The notes under the pieces were generated by a model. The model was not told the origin of the DNA. It saw nothing but the letters and a program-made list of their open reading frames with translations, and did not search any database. The translations under genes and the position numbers were made by a program. This document shows positions 9,637 to 20,098 of a stretch of DNA of 64,000 nucleotides, in pieces. Numbering within the stretch: the stretch's first letter is position 1; the number at the start of each line of letters is the position of its first letter. The DNA is from JACCZX01 sp963729165 (GTDB lineage: Bacteria; Pseudomonadota; Gammaproteobacteria; Burkholderiales; Burkholderiaceae_F): NCBI GenBank assembly GCA_963729165.1, contig CAVSMM010000007.1:310001-374000 (forward strand). The letters are read 5' to 3'.

Positions 9637-10744
9637 ATGTCTTCCTCCTTCGGTCATTTGTTTTGCGTCACCAATTTCGGCGAGTCGCACGGTCCCGCGA
9701 TCGGCTGCGTGATTGACGGCTGCCCGCCTGGAATGGCGCTGGCCGAATCGGATTTGCAGCGCGATCTCGACCGCCGCAAGCCCGGAACATCACGCCACGT
9801 TACGCAACGGCGCGAATCCGACCGGGTCGAGATCTTGTCGGGCGTTTATGAAGGGCAAACGACCGGTACCCCGATCGCGCTGCTGATTCGCAACGACGAT
9901 TCGAGGGAGCGCGATTACGAGGATCTGATCGACACGTTTCGCCCGGGACACGCCGACTACACCTATTGGCGCAAGTACGGTTTGCGCGACCCGCGCGGCG
10001 GTGGCCGGTCATCAGCGCGATTGACGGCACCGATGGTGGCCGCTGGCGCGGTTGCAAAAAAGTGGCTTCACTCGCAGTTCGGCACGCTGATACGCGGCTG
10101 CATGCAGCAGCTGGGCGAGGTTCGGATTCCGTTTCGTGAGCTGGGCCGAAGTCGAAACGAACGCTTTTTTCGCTCCGGACTCGCGGCTGGTCGCTCAGCT
10201 TGAGGACTATATGGATGCACTGCGCAAGAGTGGCGACTCGGTGGGTGCACGTTTGCGCGTGGTCGCCACCCACGTACCGGTCGGGCTCGGAGCGCCGCTC
10301 GCGGCCAAGCTCGACGCCGACATTGCGCACGCGATGATGGGAATCAACGCAGTCAAAGGAGTGGAAATCGGTGCCGGGTTTGCCGCCGTTCTGCAAAAAG
10401 GGTCGGAGCACGGCGATGAAATGCTGCCGGCGGGATTTGCTAGCAATCACGCCGGAGGCGTGCTCGGTGGAATCTCAACCGGCCAGGACATCGAGGTGTC
10501 GATTGCACTGAAGCCGACGTCGAGCATTCGAGTGCCGCGGCGGTCGATCACGCGCGGCGGCGCGCCGACCGTCGTCGAAACGCACGGCAGGCACGATCCC
10601 TGCGTAGGAATTCGCGCGACGCCGATTGCGGAGGCGATGCTGGCCCTGGTGTTAATGGATCACGCGTTGTTGCACCGCGCGCAAAACGGCGATGTGTTGC
10701 ATCAGAGTCCGGCGATTGCCGCGCAGGCGGGAGACGCCGGGTGA
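9637..10744 (+). CDS. aroC: chorismate synthase (one frameshift)
   Basis: This enzyme converts 5-enolpyruvylshikimate-3-phosphate to chorismate using reduced FMN, the last common step to aromatic amino acids. Family signatures are 'GESHGPAIGCVIDGCPPG' near residue 15, 'RPGHADYTYWRKYG' and 'GFASNHAGGVLGGISTGQDI'. One frameshift near 10135 (CCGTTTCGTG should read CCGTTCGTG) separates 'VRIPF' from 'VSWAEVETNAFF'. The total of about 368 residues is normal. The usual 'SSARETA' motif reads 'SSARLTA' at 10014-10034, a substitution worth confirming. Downstream trp genes use its product. Confidence 0.9.
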
Positions 10745-10771
10745 CAACTTGACCCGCGAGGAGCTTTGCGC

Positions 10772-11599
10772 ATGAACGTCCTACTCCGTGCCGTACCTTT
10801 TGCCGCTCTTACTTTGCTCGCCGCGTGCGAGACGGTGCAAACCACTGACGCCGGCGCAGTCGGAGTCACGCGAAAGCAGCAGCGTGAGCTCGGTTGTCAG
10901 CGCGAAAGAGATCGAAGCGGCTGCTGACAAGCAGTACGACGAGATGATGGCCGAGGCGCAGAAAAAGGGTTTGCTGAACCGCAATCCGCAGCAGGTGCAG
11001 CGCGTGCGACGATCACGCAGCGGCTGATTCCGCAGAGTCGAGTGTTCCGGCAAGACGCACCGAACTGGGCGTGGGAAGTCAACGTGCTGTCATCGAAAGA
11101 CGTCAACGCATGGGCGATGCCCGGCGGCAAGATGGCCGTGTACACCGGTCTGATCGAGCGACTGAATGTGACCGACGATGAGCTGGCGGCGGTCATGGGC
11201 CACGAGATCGCGCACGCGTTGCGCGAACACGCGCGGGAGCGGATCGCGCGGCAGATGAGCACGCAGGCGGCATCCACGATCGGCTCGATAGCGATTCAGA
11301 TATTGACCGGCGTCCAGCTCGACCCGCAGCTCGCGGGCACGGTGGGTCAAGCGGTCTTCGTGTTGCCCAACAGCCGCGAGAACGAGCAGGAGGCTGACGT
11401 CATCGGCGTCGAGCTGATGGCACGCGCTGGATACGACCCGCGAGCGGCGCTAAGTCTCTGGCAAAAAATGGGACAACTCGCAGGCAGTGGCGGGCCGCCC
11501 GAGTTTCTGTCGACCCATCCGAGCAGCGCAACGCGCTTGCGAGAGCTGCAGGCCTACGTCGACAAGGTGATGCCGCTGTATCTGGCGGCGAAGCGTTAG
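10772..11599 (+). CDS. M48-family metallopeptidase lipoprotein (two frameshifts)
   Basis: This is a periplasmic zinc metalloprotease anchored as a lipoprotein. The ATG at 10772 follows a GAGGAG ribosome-binding site. The signal peptide ends in the lipobox 'LLAAC' (Cys at about residue 19). Two one-base slips (about 10860 and 11005) connect the N-terminus to 'VSAKEIEAAADKQYDEMMAE' and then to 'VFRQDAPNWAWEVNVLSSK'. The catalytic site is 'MGHEIAHALREHARER' (HExxH) and the third zinc ligand is in 'ENEQEADVIGVELMARAGYDP'. This is the YcaL/LoiP/BepA-like group that degrades misassembled outer-membrane proteins. The length of about 275 residues is normal. Confidence 0.85.
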
Positions 11600-12279
11600 C
11601 CGACCACCAGATCTGCGCGCGCGACCATCTGCGTCGCGCGCGCGAGCGCGTGTGTCGCCGCCGCACTGGTCGGCTCGAACTTCAACGTCAACGCGGCCTG
11701 CTCATCGGCGCTCATGCGCGAGAACAGAAAGTCTCGACGGTTGCCTGGATCGTCCGCCAGATACAGCTGGGTTGCGAACGGTGCCGCACCCGGCGCCAGA
11801 ACCCGCACGTGAATGTGCGGGGTGCGGCCCGGATAGGCAATCGGCTTGATTGTGCGAAAGTGGAATGCGCCCACGGCATCGGTACGCCCCATGCCGTATC
11901 CCTGGAAGTTCGGGTCGCGCTCGGCTTCGGCACCGCCGGCCGGATGGTGATACACGGCGTTCGCATCGCATTGCCAGATTTCTACTGCGGCGTTCGTCAG
12001 TGGCTGACCGCGCCGATCCAGCACGCGTCCGGTCAGATAGATCGGAACACCCTTGCTCAACACGCGATCACCCTCGACGCGGAGCAGATCCGCATCGGTC
12101 TCAGGCGGACGCTCAGCTGCGTTGCGCGGATAAAAAGGGCCAAGGGTTTGCGCTGGGCTGACGCGCATCGAACCGGGCGCCGTCTGCGCACCCGCCAACG
12201 GAACCAGCAGCGTGCCTGCCGCGCCAGTGAGAAAGTGTCGACGCTGCAGCGTCTTTGCGTTATTCGGCCTTGGCTTCAT
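11596..12279 (-). CDS. intradiol ring-cleavage dioxygenase, Tat-exported
   Basis: This 227-residue protein belongs to the protocatechuate 3,4-dioxygenase/intradiol family, which uses Fe(III) to open catechol-type rings between the hydroxyls. Probable iron ligands are the Tyr in 'NFQGYGMGRTD', the Tyr in 'PIAYPG' and the two His of 'TPHIHVRV'. The N-terminus has a twin-arginine motif, 'QRRHFLTGAAGTLLVPLAG', so the protein is probably exported folded; secreted members of this family are known. The ATG at 12277-12279 has a GGAGAG site before it; the longer frame upstream is antisense to leuC. It converges with the M48 gene, overlapping by a few bases. The natural substrate is unknown. Confidence 0.85.
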   Translation of the reverse strand: MKPRPNNAKTLQRRHFLTGAAGTLLVPLAGAQTAPGSMRVSPAQTLGPFYPRNAAERPPETDADLLRVEGDRVLSKGVPIYLTGRVLDRRGQPLTNAAVEIWQCDANAVYHHPAGGAEAERDPNFQGYGMGRTDAVGAFHFRTIKPIAYPGRTPHIHVRVLAPGAAPFATQLYLADDPGNRRDFLFSRMSADEQAALTLKFEPTSAAATHALARATQMVARADLVVG

Positions 12280-12354
12280 CTGCTCTCCCGAGTGACTGCT
12301 GAGACTCCTGGACCACGTCGATGTTCCGCTGTCGGATGGCATAATCGTTCGAGT

Positions 12355-13797
12355 ATGAATGCTGCCAAAACGCTGCAGTCTCAAACGCTTTACGACAAGC
12401 TTTGGGACGATCACGTCGTGCACGTCGAGGACGACGGCACGACGGTGCTCTATATCGATCGCCACCTCGTGCATGAAGTGACCAGTCCACAAGCCTACGA
12501 AGGCTTGCGGCTGGCGGGCCGTGCGCCATGGCGCATCAGCTCCATCGTGGCCACGGCGGATCACAACACGCCGACGACGGGCTGGGAGCGTGGGTATGCG
12601 GGTATCGACGATCCGATATCGAAGGAACAAATCGTCACACTCGATTCGAATATTCGCAGCTTCGGCGCCGCGGCTTACTTTCCGTTTCTCGACAAGCGAC
12701 AGGGCATCGTGCATGTGATGGGGCCGGAGCAGGGCGCCACGCTGCCTGGCATGACGGTCGTGTGCGGCGATTCGCACACCAGTACGCACGGCGCGTTCGG
12801 CGCGCTTGCATTCGGCATCGGCACCAGTGAAGTCGAGCACGTGCTGGCGACTCAGACGCTGTTGACCAAGAAGGCCGGCAACATGCTGATCAGGATCGAC
12901 GGCCGACTGCCGACCGGATGCACAGCGAAAGATATCGTGCTGTCGGTCATCGGGCGCATCGGCACAGCGGGCGGAACGGGCTATGCGATCGAATTCGCGG
13001 GCGACGCGATCGAGGCGCTGTCAATGGAAGGCCGCATGACCGTTTGCAACATGACGATTGAGGCCGGCGCGCGCGCCGGCATGGTCGCTGTCGACGAGAA
13101 AACGATCGAGTACGTGCGCGGCCGTCCCTTTGCTCCAGCGGCTGATCAGTTCGAGCAGGCCGCGAAAGCCTGGCGCACGCTGCGCTCGGATCCGGACGCC
13201 AAATTCGATCGCGTCCTCGAATTGCGGGCCGAAGAGATCAAGCCGCAAGTCACATGGGGTACGTCGCCCGAAATGGTGACAACGATCGACGGTCGGGTGC
13301 CCGATCCGGAGGCCGAGCGCGATCCGGTCAAGCGCGAAGGAATCGAGCGCGCACTCGACTACATGGGATTGGAGCCGAAGACGCCGGTCACCGGCATCTT
13401 TCTCGACAAGGTGTTCATCGGCTCGTGTACCAACTCGCGCATCGAGGATCTACGCGAGGCTGCATGGGTCGTCAAGCGGCTTGGCAAGCAGGTTGCTGCC
13501 AACGTGAAGCTGGCGATGGTCGTGCCGGGATCGGGCTTGGTCAAGGATCAGGCCGAGCGTGAAGGGCTCGACAAGATTTTTCGCGGCGCCGGTTTCGAGT
13601 GGCGCGAGCCCGGCTGTTCGATGTGCCTGGCAATGAACGCGGACCGGCTTGAACCGGGCGAGCGATGCGCATCGACCAGCAACCGTAATTTCGAGGGCCG
13701 CCAGGGAACCGGCGGCAGGACACATTTGGTTTCACCGGCGATGGCGGCTGCCGCCGCGATCGAGGGACACTTCGCAGACGTTCGGAAACTTAACTGA
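12355..13797 (+). CDS. leuC: 3-isopropylmalate dehydratase large subunit
   Basis: This intact 480-residue aconitase-family protein, with the LeuD subunit, isomerises 2-isopropylmalate to 3-isopropylmalate in leucine synthesis. The [4Fe-4S] ligands are C358 in 'GSCTNSR' and C421 and C424 in 'PGCSMCLAMN'. Other family motifs are 'TVVCGDSHTSTHGAFGALAFGIGTSE' and 'GRTHLVSPAMAAAAAIEGHF'. I chose the ATG at 12355 because it gives the standard N-terminus ('KTLYDKLWDDHVV'-like), while the longer frame crosses the divergent dioxygenase gene. It heads a leuC-ecn-leuD-leuB-asd run. Confidence 0.95.
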   Translation: MNAAKTLQSQTLYDKLWDDHVVHVEDDGTTVLYIDRHLVHEVTSPQAYEGLRLAGRAPWRISSIVATADHNTPTTGWERGYAGIDDPISKEQIVTLDSNIRSFGAAAYFPFLDKRQGIVHVMGPEQGATLPGMTVVCGDSHTSTHGAFGALAFGIGTSEVEHVLATQTLLTKKAGNMLIRIDGRLPTGCTAKDIVLSVIGRIGTAGGTGYAIEFAGDAIEALSMEGRMTVCNMTIEAGARAGMVAVDEKTIEYVRGRPFAPAADQFEQAAKAWRTLRSDPDAKFDRVLELRAEEIKPQVTWGTSPEMVTTIDGRVPDPEAERDPVKREGIERALDYMGLEPKTPVTGIFLDKVFIGSCTNSRIEDLREAAWVVKRLGKQVAANVKLAMVVPGSGLVKDQAEREGLDKIFRGAGFEWREPGCSMCLAMNADRLEPGERCASTSNRNFEGRQGTGGRTHLVSPAMAAAAAIEGHFADVRKLN

Positions 13798-13807
13798 CGA
13801 GACTCGA

Positions 13808-13930
13808 ATGAAGACACTGCTGCTGATGCTGGCCGCCGTATTCACGCTGGTCGCCTGCCATACGATGGAAGGTTTCGGTAGAGACGTCGAGAAACTCGGT
13901 GGAAAAATCGAGGAAAAGGCGAAGAGATAA
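13808..13930 (+). CDS. entericidin-like small lipoprotein
   Basis: This 40-residue lipoprotein lies between leuC and leuD. It has a short signal peptide ending in the lipobox 'TLVAC' (Cys at residue 17), then 'HTMEGFGRDVEKLGGKIEEKAKR', the amphipathic helix typical of the EcnA/EcnB entericidin family. In enterobacteria those form a stress-linked membrane-lytic/antidote pair; here only one is present. It starts 11 bases after the leuC stop and ends 5 bases before leuD, so it is cotranscribed with leucine genes, an arrangement I recall from other betaproteobacteria. Confidence 0.85.
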   Translation: MKTLLLMLAAVFTLVACHTMEGFGRDVEKLGGKIEEKAKR

Positions 13931-13935
13931 CTTCG

Positions 13936-14580
13936 ATGGAGAAGTTTGATGTCCACACCGGGCTGGTCGCGCCGCTTCCGCGTGCAAACGTCGATACCGA
14001 CGCGATCATCCCGAAACAATTCCTGAAGTCGATCAGGCGGACCGGCTTCGGCCCGAACCTGTTCGACCAATGGCGTTATCTGGATCGTGGCGAGCCGGGG
14101 ATCGACAACAGCAAGCGTCCGCTGAATCCGGAATTCGTGTTGAACCAGCCGCGCTATCAGGGCGCGTCGATTCTGTTGGCCGCAAAGAACTTCGGCTGCG
14201 GCTCGTCGCGCGAGCATGCGCCATGGGCATTGCTGCAATTCGGCTTTCGCGCGGTCATTGCGCCAAGCTTTGCCGACATTTTTTTCAACAATTGCACCAA
14301 AAACGGGCTGCTGCCGGTCGGTGCTGCCTCAGCCGTCGTTGATCGCTTGTTCGATGACGTTGCTGCGAACATCGGTTATCGGTTGACGGTCGATCTTCCG
14401 CGGCAGCGCGTGGTCGAGCCCAACGGTACCGAGCATCCGTTCGAGGTTGCAGCGTTTCGCAAGCATTGCCTGCTAAATGGGTTCGACGATATCGAACTGA
14501 CGTTGCGTCACAAGGACAAGATCGCAGCCTTCGAGAAGAAACGCCTGACCGAGCAGCCTTGGCTCGTGAAGACGAGCTAG
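13936..14580 (+). CDS. leuD: 3-isopropylmalate dehydratase small subunit
   Basis: This intact 214-residue swivel-domain subunit works with LeuC. Motifs are 'NVDTDAIIPKQFLKSI' near the N-terminus, 'NFGCGSSREHAPWAL' (substrate-specificity loop) and 'FADIFFNNCTKNGLLP'. The length and motif order are standard for the bacterial LeuD1 type. It is followed after nine bases by leuB. Confidence 0.95.
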   Translation: MEKFDVHTGLVAPLPRANVDTDAIIPKQFLKSIRRTGFGPNLFDQWRYLDRGEPGIDNSKRPLNPEFVLNQPRYQGASILLAAKNFGCGSSREHAPWALLQFGFRAVIAPSFADIFFNNCTKNGLLPVGAASAVVDRLFDDVAANIGYRLTVDLPRQRVVEPNGTEHPFEVAAFRKHCLLNGFDDIELTLRHKDKIAAFEKKRLTEQPWLVKTS

Positions 14581-14589
14581 GCGCCCTCC

Positions 14590-15667
14590 ATGAACATCGC
14601 CGTATTGCCGGGCGATGGCGTCGGCAGGGAAGTTGTTGCCGAAGCTGTCCGTGTACTACAAGCGCTCGACGAGCCGTTCGAGTTCGAATTCGCCGACGTC
14701 GGCGGTGCAGCTTATGAAGCACAGGGCCATCCGCTGCCGGACGTCGACGTTGAAGCTCGCGCAGTCGGCACACGCCGTCCTCTTCGGCGCCGTGGGCGAC
14801 CCGAAGTACGACTCGCTCGATCGCGCCCTGCGTCCTGAACAAGCGATCCTCGGCTTGCGTAAGGAGCTCGGCTTGTTCGCCAATTTTCGTCCGGCGATTT
14901 GCTATCCCGAGCTGACGGCAGCGTCGAGCTTGAAACCCGAGCTCGTCTCGGGTCTGGATCTGCTGATCGTGCGCGAGCTGACCGGCGATATCTACTTCGG
15001 ACAGCCGAGAGGATTTCGTGCCGCGCCCGATGGCGCGTTTGCCGGGGCGCCGGAGGCGTTCGACACCATGCGCTACAGCAGGCCTGAAATCGAACGGATC
15101 GCGCGCACCGCGTTCGACGCGGCGCGCAAGCGCAAGCGCAAAGTGACCAGCGTCGACAAAGCCAACGTGCTGGCAACGTCTCAGTTGTGGAGGGAAGTCG
15201 TTACCGAGGTTCACGCCGGGTACGCGGATGTCGCGCTCGATCACATGTATGTCGATAACGCCGCGATGCAGTTGGTGAAAGCGCCGAAGAGCCTCGACGT
15301 GATCGTCACCGGCAACCTGTTCGGCGACATTCTTTCGGATGAGGCAGCGATGCTGACCGGCTCGATCGGCATGCTGCCGTCGGCATCGCTGAACGAACGT
15401 GGTCAGGGGTTGTACGAGCCGTCGCACGGCAGTGCGCCTGACATTGCGGGCAAGGGGATCGCCAATCCGTTGGCGACGATTCTGTCGGCAGCGATGATGC
15501 TGAGACACTCACTCAACCTCTCCACTCAGGCGGCGCGGGTCGAGGCTGCAGTCAAGCGCGCGCTGGCAAGCGGCGCACGAACCGTCGATATCTGGAGCGA
15601 GGGCACACGCCAGGTCGGGACGCGTGAGATGGGTGATGCGGTGATCAATGCATTGAGGCAAGCATGA
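14590..15667 (+). CDS. leuB: 3-isopropylmalate dehydrogenase (one frameshift)
   Basis: This NAD-dependent oxidative decarboxylase gives 2-ketoisocaproate precursors for leucine. The ATG at 14590 opens 'MNIAVLPGDGVGREVVAEAVRVL'. The frame slips near 14745, where one extra G before ACGTTGAAG must be dropped, and continues as 'LKLAQSAHAVLFGAVGDPKYD'. Later motifs are 'RELTGDIYFGQPRG', 'KVTSVDKANVLATSQLWR' (catalytic Lys), the metal-binding 'NLFGDILSDEAAMLTGS' and 'EPSHGSAPDIAGKGIANP'. The total of about 359 residues is normal. The stop overlaps the asd start as ATGA (15664-15667). Confidence 0.92.
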
Positions 15668-16788
15668 AAGTGGGAATCGTCGGCTGGCGGGGGATGGTGG
15701 GCTCGGTGCTGATGCAGCGCATGAGCGCAGAAAAGGACTTTGATCTCTTCGACTCGGTGTTCTTCAGCACGTCGAATGCGGGCGGCGTAGCGCCAGAGGT
15801 GGTGCGCGGTGATCGCACGCTGAAAGATGCAAGTGACCTAAAAGCGTTGGCAGCATGCGACACGATCGTTACCGCGCAGGGCGGCGACTACACGAACGAA
15901 GTATTTCCCAAGCTGCGCGCGGCCGGATGGAGCGGCTATTGGATCGACGCGGCCTCGGCGCTGCGAATGAGCGACAACGCGGTCATCATTCTGGATCCGG
16001 TCAACCTTCCTGTGATCAAGGACGCGCTGGCTCGTGGTGTCAAGGACTACATCGGCAGTAATTGCACGGTCGGTTTGATGCTGCTGGCGCTCGACGGGCT
16101 GCTGAAAGCAGATCTGATCGAGTGGATCACGGCAATGACGTATCAGGCCGCGTCGGGTGCCGGCGCGCCGCAGATGCGCGAGCTGATCGAACAAATGGGA
16201 CATCTACATCTCGCTTCGCGCGACTTGCTGTCCGATCCCGCTTCGGCGATTCTGGAAATCGATCACGCGGTATCGATGACGACGCTGTCGGATCAATTCC
16301 CGATACGCAGCGTCGGTGCGCCGCTGGCCGGCAGTTTGATCCCGTGGATTCACACCGATCTTGGCGACGGCATCAGTGGAGAGGAACGCAAGGCAGGCGC
16401 CGAAGCCAACAAGATCCTGGGCCGACCGGCGATGGGCGAGCCCGGATCGCTGGTGGTCGAAGGACTGTGCGTACGCATTGGCGCGATGCGCTGCCATAGC
16501 CAGGCGCTGACTATCAAGTTGCGCGCTGATCTGCCGTTGAGCGAGATCGAAAAGATCCTTGCCGACGCCAACGAATGGGTCACCGTCATTCCAAACAATC
16601 GCGAGGACAGCATCCGCGAACTGTCGCCCGCCAAGGTCAACGGCACGATGAGCATCCCGATCGGACGCCTGCGCAAACTTGCGATGGGACCCGAATACTT
16701 GTCCGCTTTTACCGTCGGCGATCAGCTGCTATGGGGCGCTGCGGAACCGCTGCGTCGAATGCTCAGGCTGTTACTGAACAAGCTGTAA
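15664..16788 (+). CDS. asd: aspartate-semialdehyde dehydrogenase
   Basis: This intact 374-residue enzyme reduces aspartyl phosphate to aspartate semialdehyde, the branch point to lysine, methionine and threonine. The N-terminal NADP-binding motif is 'VGIVGWRGMVGSVLMQRM' and the catalytic nucleophile is C134 in 'GSNCTVGLM'. The acid/base His probably lies in 'RCHSQALTIKLR'. The form matches the gamma/beta-proteobacterial Asd. Translation is coupled to leuB through an ATGA overlap. The following gene is fimV, the usual betaproteobacterial order. Confidence 0.95.
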   Translation: MKVGIVGWRGMVGSVLMQRMSAEKDFDLFDSVFFSTSNAGGVAPEVVRGDRTLKDASDLKALAACDTIVTAQGGDYTNEVFPKLRAAGWSGYWIDAASALRMSDNAVIILDPVNLPVIKDALARGVKDYIGSNCTVGLMLLALDGLLKADLIEWITAMTYQAASGAGAPQMRELIEQMGHLHLASRDLLSDPASAILEIDHAVSMTTLSDQFPIRSVGAPLAGSLIPWIHTDLGDGISGEERKAGAEANKILGRPAMGEPGSLVVEGLCVRIGAMRCHSQALTIKLRADLPLSEIEKILADANEWVTVIPNNREDSIRELSPAKVNGTMSIPIGRLRKLAMGPEYLSAFTVGDQLLWGAAEPLRRMLRLLLNKL

Positions 16789-16931
16789 AGACGCTGGCGC
16801 GCGGGGTGTGCTATTCGCATTTGCGATCGGCATTGCTGACAAAAAGACGTGAGTTACGGCTATTTCTAAGCTTGCGACGGTAAGTCCATGATGTTATGTT
16901 CGAAAAACGTTGCATCCCTTCAGGGGGCGGA

Positions 16932-19900
16932 ATGCCATCCCATAATAAATTTCCGCGCGCGCCCTTATGGTGCGCGCTTTCACTTGCGCTTGGTCTAGCA
17001 GTCGTCAGCCCGCAGGCCGACGCCGCGGGACTCGGGCGTTTGAACGTCACTTCGGGTCTGGGGCAGCCGTTACGGGCCGAACTCGAGGTCACCTCCGTCG
17101 GTCGCGATGAGTTGCCGACGCTGCAGGTCAGGATGGCTCCGCTGGCCGCGTTCGAGCGGCCAACCTCGAATTCAATCCTGCGCTTACGAACCTTCGGTTT
17201 GCGCTCGACAAGCGGCCCGACGGCGGCTACTTCGTTCGCATCAGTTCAGCATCACCTGTCAACGAGCCCTACCTTGATCTGATGGTCGAGTTGACCTGGG
17301 CGACCGGCCGCGTGATCCGCGAATACACGGTGCTGCTCGATCCGCCGTCGCTGCGCGCCGACGCGCCGGTCGTGCCGCCGGTAGCGGCAACATCAACGCC
17401 GACAGCACCTTCGGTGTCGGCGCCCACGACGACGGCCGTCAACTGCCCGACAGCTCCAGTCTCGCCGGGACTGGCGACGACGCCGCCCGGAACACCGGCC
17501 GCTTCAACGCGGGCACCGTCTGCTCCGGCGGCGGCTGCTGCTGCGACAACAGCACCGCGCGTCCACGGCGCCGAGCGAAGGGTCATACGTCGTCAAGTCG
17601 GGCGACACACTGGGTGCGATCGCAGGCCGCAACAAGCCAGCTTCGGTTTCCCTTGATCAGATGCTGGTCGCAATGCTGCGTGCCAATCCGGACGCATTCG
17701 TTGCAAAGAACATGAATCGCTTGAAAGCCGGTGCGACGCTGACGATTCCCTCCGAATCCGAGGTCGCCGCGCTGGCTCAGCCGGACGCGCGCCGCGAAGT
17801 CGTTGCGCAAAGTGCTGATTTCGCTCAATACAAGAGCCGGTTGGCGCAAGCAGCGGGCTCGGCTCCAGTGGTCGCGACCGCACCGCCTGCCGCAGCAGGC
17901 TCGGGCCGCGTGACGTCGCAGGTACAGGACAAGTCGGCCCCGGTTGCGCCGAAGGGCGATCAATTGAAGATTGCTCGTGCCGAGCAGAAGGCCGCAGCCG
18001 CGACTGCGGCGGCTGCGAAGGCTGACGAGGACGCCGCGAAGGCAGCGTGCGATCCGCGAAGAACAGGAACGCGCCGCGCAGCTGAAGAAGACGAACGAAG
18101 CGATTCAGAAAGCGCTTCAGGTTCAAAGCAAGGCTGGAGCTGCAGCACAGAAACAGGCAGAAAAGGGCGCGCCGGTGACGGCAACCCCGCCTGCTGCCGT
18201 GACGCCTCCTCCGGTTGCTGTGGCACCGCCGGCCCCGATGCCGGCTCCGACGCCACCGTCCGTTGCGCCGGGTGTCACGGCTCCGGCACCCACGCCGGTT
18301 GCGCCGGTGACACCTCCGGGCGTGCCGCCGACGACACCCACACCTATCGACAGCCAGCAAGTCGGCACCGCGCGGCAGTCACGCCTACGGCGACCACGCC
18401 TCCGGCGGCTGTGACGCCCGCGCCTGTTGTCACTGCCGCGCCGGCGCCCGCCAAGAAATCAGCACCGCCCCCCGCGCCGCCGCGTGAGGAGCCCGGCTTC
18501 TTCTCGGATCTTCTTAGCAACACCACGACGCTGCTCGGGTTGATCGGCATCGTCGCTTTGCTTGCCGCGCTGTTTGGTTGGAGTTGGTACCGCAAGCGCA
18601 GAGCCGAAAGCGCGGATCGCTTCAAAGACACCGGCGAAGGCGCGCAGGCGAACTCGATGTTTGGCGCCACCGGCGGTCAGAGTGTCGATACCGGAACCAG
18701 CACGTTCAATTCGAGCTTCATTCCCGCGGCGTCGCAGCTCGACTCGAATGAAGTCGATCCGGTGGCCGAGGCCGATGTTTATATAGCGTACGGCCGCGAA
18801 GAGCAGGCCGAAGACATCTTGAAGGAAGCGCTGCGCCTGCAACCCGACCGCCACGCAGTACGGGTCAAGCTGATGGAAATCTACGCGCGCCGCGGCGACA
18901 AGTCATCGTTCATGGCGGTTGCCGAGGAATTGCGCGACCGCACCGGTGCGAGCGGAGAGGATTGGGAGCGGGGAGTCAAGCTGGGTCGCACCGTCGATCC
19001 GGCGCACGCGATGTTTGCCGGCGCGGTTGCTCGAGCGACGCCGCGCGCGGTCCGACCACCGGCTTCCGCCTCGATCCGAACACGAATACGCGAAGCCGCC
19101 CCTCGACATTGGGTGGCGGCGCAACCGGCGGACTCGACCTGGGCGGGTTAACCGGCGCGGGCTCGGTCATGAGTCGCGATACGAACGTCGAACGTGCCGC
19201 CGTTGACGCAGATGGTCGTCGACACGCGCATGGGCGACAGCAAGATGCAGGTCGAAACCAAGATGCCGGCGGACACGAAGCTGTCGGGTCCCGACACGAC
19301 ATCTGCACCGACAACTCAATTTCGAGCGACGCTGCCGGGAGAGCCTGCTCAGAAAAATGGCGCAGCAGGCGCTCCGATGACAGGCGCTGCCACCGACTTC
19401 GGATCGCTCGATTTCGATTTGGGTCCGACACGGATGGGCAACCTCGAGATCGCAACACGGATGCCGGATCTCGACGAGGCGCCATCGCGCGCGGAGCCAG
19501 AGGTGTTCGCAGCGACAACGCCGCAGCGAGCCGAGCCGCCCGCGGTGTCCGACATGGACTTCGCGCTGCCGAAGGAGAAGTATCAGCCGATGGCGCCGAC
19601 CGCGACCGGCGTGGGTGCGATTCCCGATCTGGATCTGAACATTCCGCCGCCGACCCGCATGCCGGTCGCGCCGTCGACGCGCATGCCGGTGCCACCTTCG
19701 GCCGCGATGGAAGAAGCGCTGTCGCGCCCGACCGTGATTGGCGTCAAGCAGGCGTCGGCTGTCGGTAGTCTGCCGGATGAGCAGGCCGCAAGACTGACAG
19801 CCAACACTGACCAGGCGACTGTTCCGCTGATCGATTTCGACTTGTCTGCAGTCAGTCTCGACGCAGCCACGAAACGCGGTGAAACCGAGCCGGGTAGTGC

Positions 19901-20060
19901 GCTGGCGCAACAGATGGCGACCAAGCTCGATCTCGCACGCGGTTACATCGACCTGGGCGTCAAAGATGGCGCGCGCGAGCTGCTCGATGAAGTGATGCGC
20001 GACGGCACGCGCGAGCAGCGCCAGGCAGCAGTTGATCTGATCAAGCAGATCGAAAGCTAG
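16932..20060 (+). CDS. fimV: FimV/HubP-type polar LysM protein (six or more frameshifts)
   Basis: This is a large membrane-anchored polar organiser of type IV pili and polar complexes (FimV in Pseudomonas, HubP in Vibrio). The ATG at 16932 follows AGGGGGCGGA. Domains in order are a signal peptide, the FimV N-terminal domain ('GLGRLNVTSGLGQPLRAELE', about 17020-17340), a Pro/Thr-rich spacer, a LysM domain ('SYVVKSGDTLGAIAG', 17583-17760) and an Ala/Pro-rich region with coiled coil. A transmembrane helix (about 18525-18590) follows, then a TPR-like block ('EEQAEDILKEALRLQPDRH'), an acidic repeat region and the conserved FimV C-terminal domain ('LDLARGYIDLGVKDGARELL'). Breaks lie near 17157, 17340-17580, 18050, 18365, 19020 and 19195. 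Repetitive GC-rich sequence probably favoured the errors. Confidence 0.82.
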
Positions 20061-20064
20061 AACT

Positions 20065-20087
20065 GCGGACCGGCGGCGCCGGTCTGC
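20065..20087. other. strong stem-loop between fimV and truA
   Basis: GCGGACCGGC (20065-20074) pairs with GCCGGTCTGC (20078-20087) as a 10-base-pair stem with one G-U pair and a 3-base loop, five bases after the fimV stop. There is no following T-run, so it is not a standard intrinsic terminator. It may stabilise the fimV mRNA end or attenuate read-through into truA. Confidence 0.5.
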
Positions 20088-20098
20088 AGCGCCTTCCG

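Noticed and set aside
12301..12354. Leader peptide or attenuator before leuC
   Set aside because: The short leader shows no run of Leu codons and no terminator/antiterminator pair.
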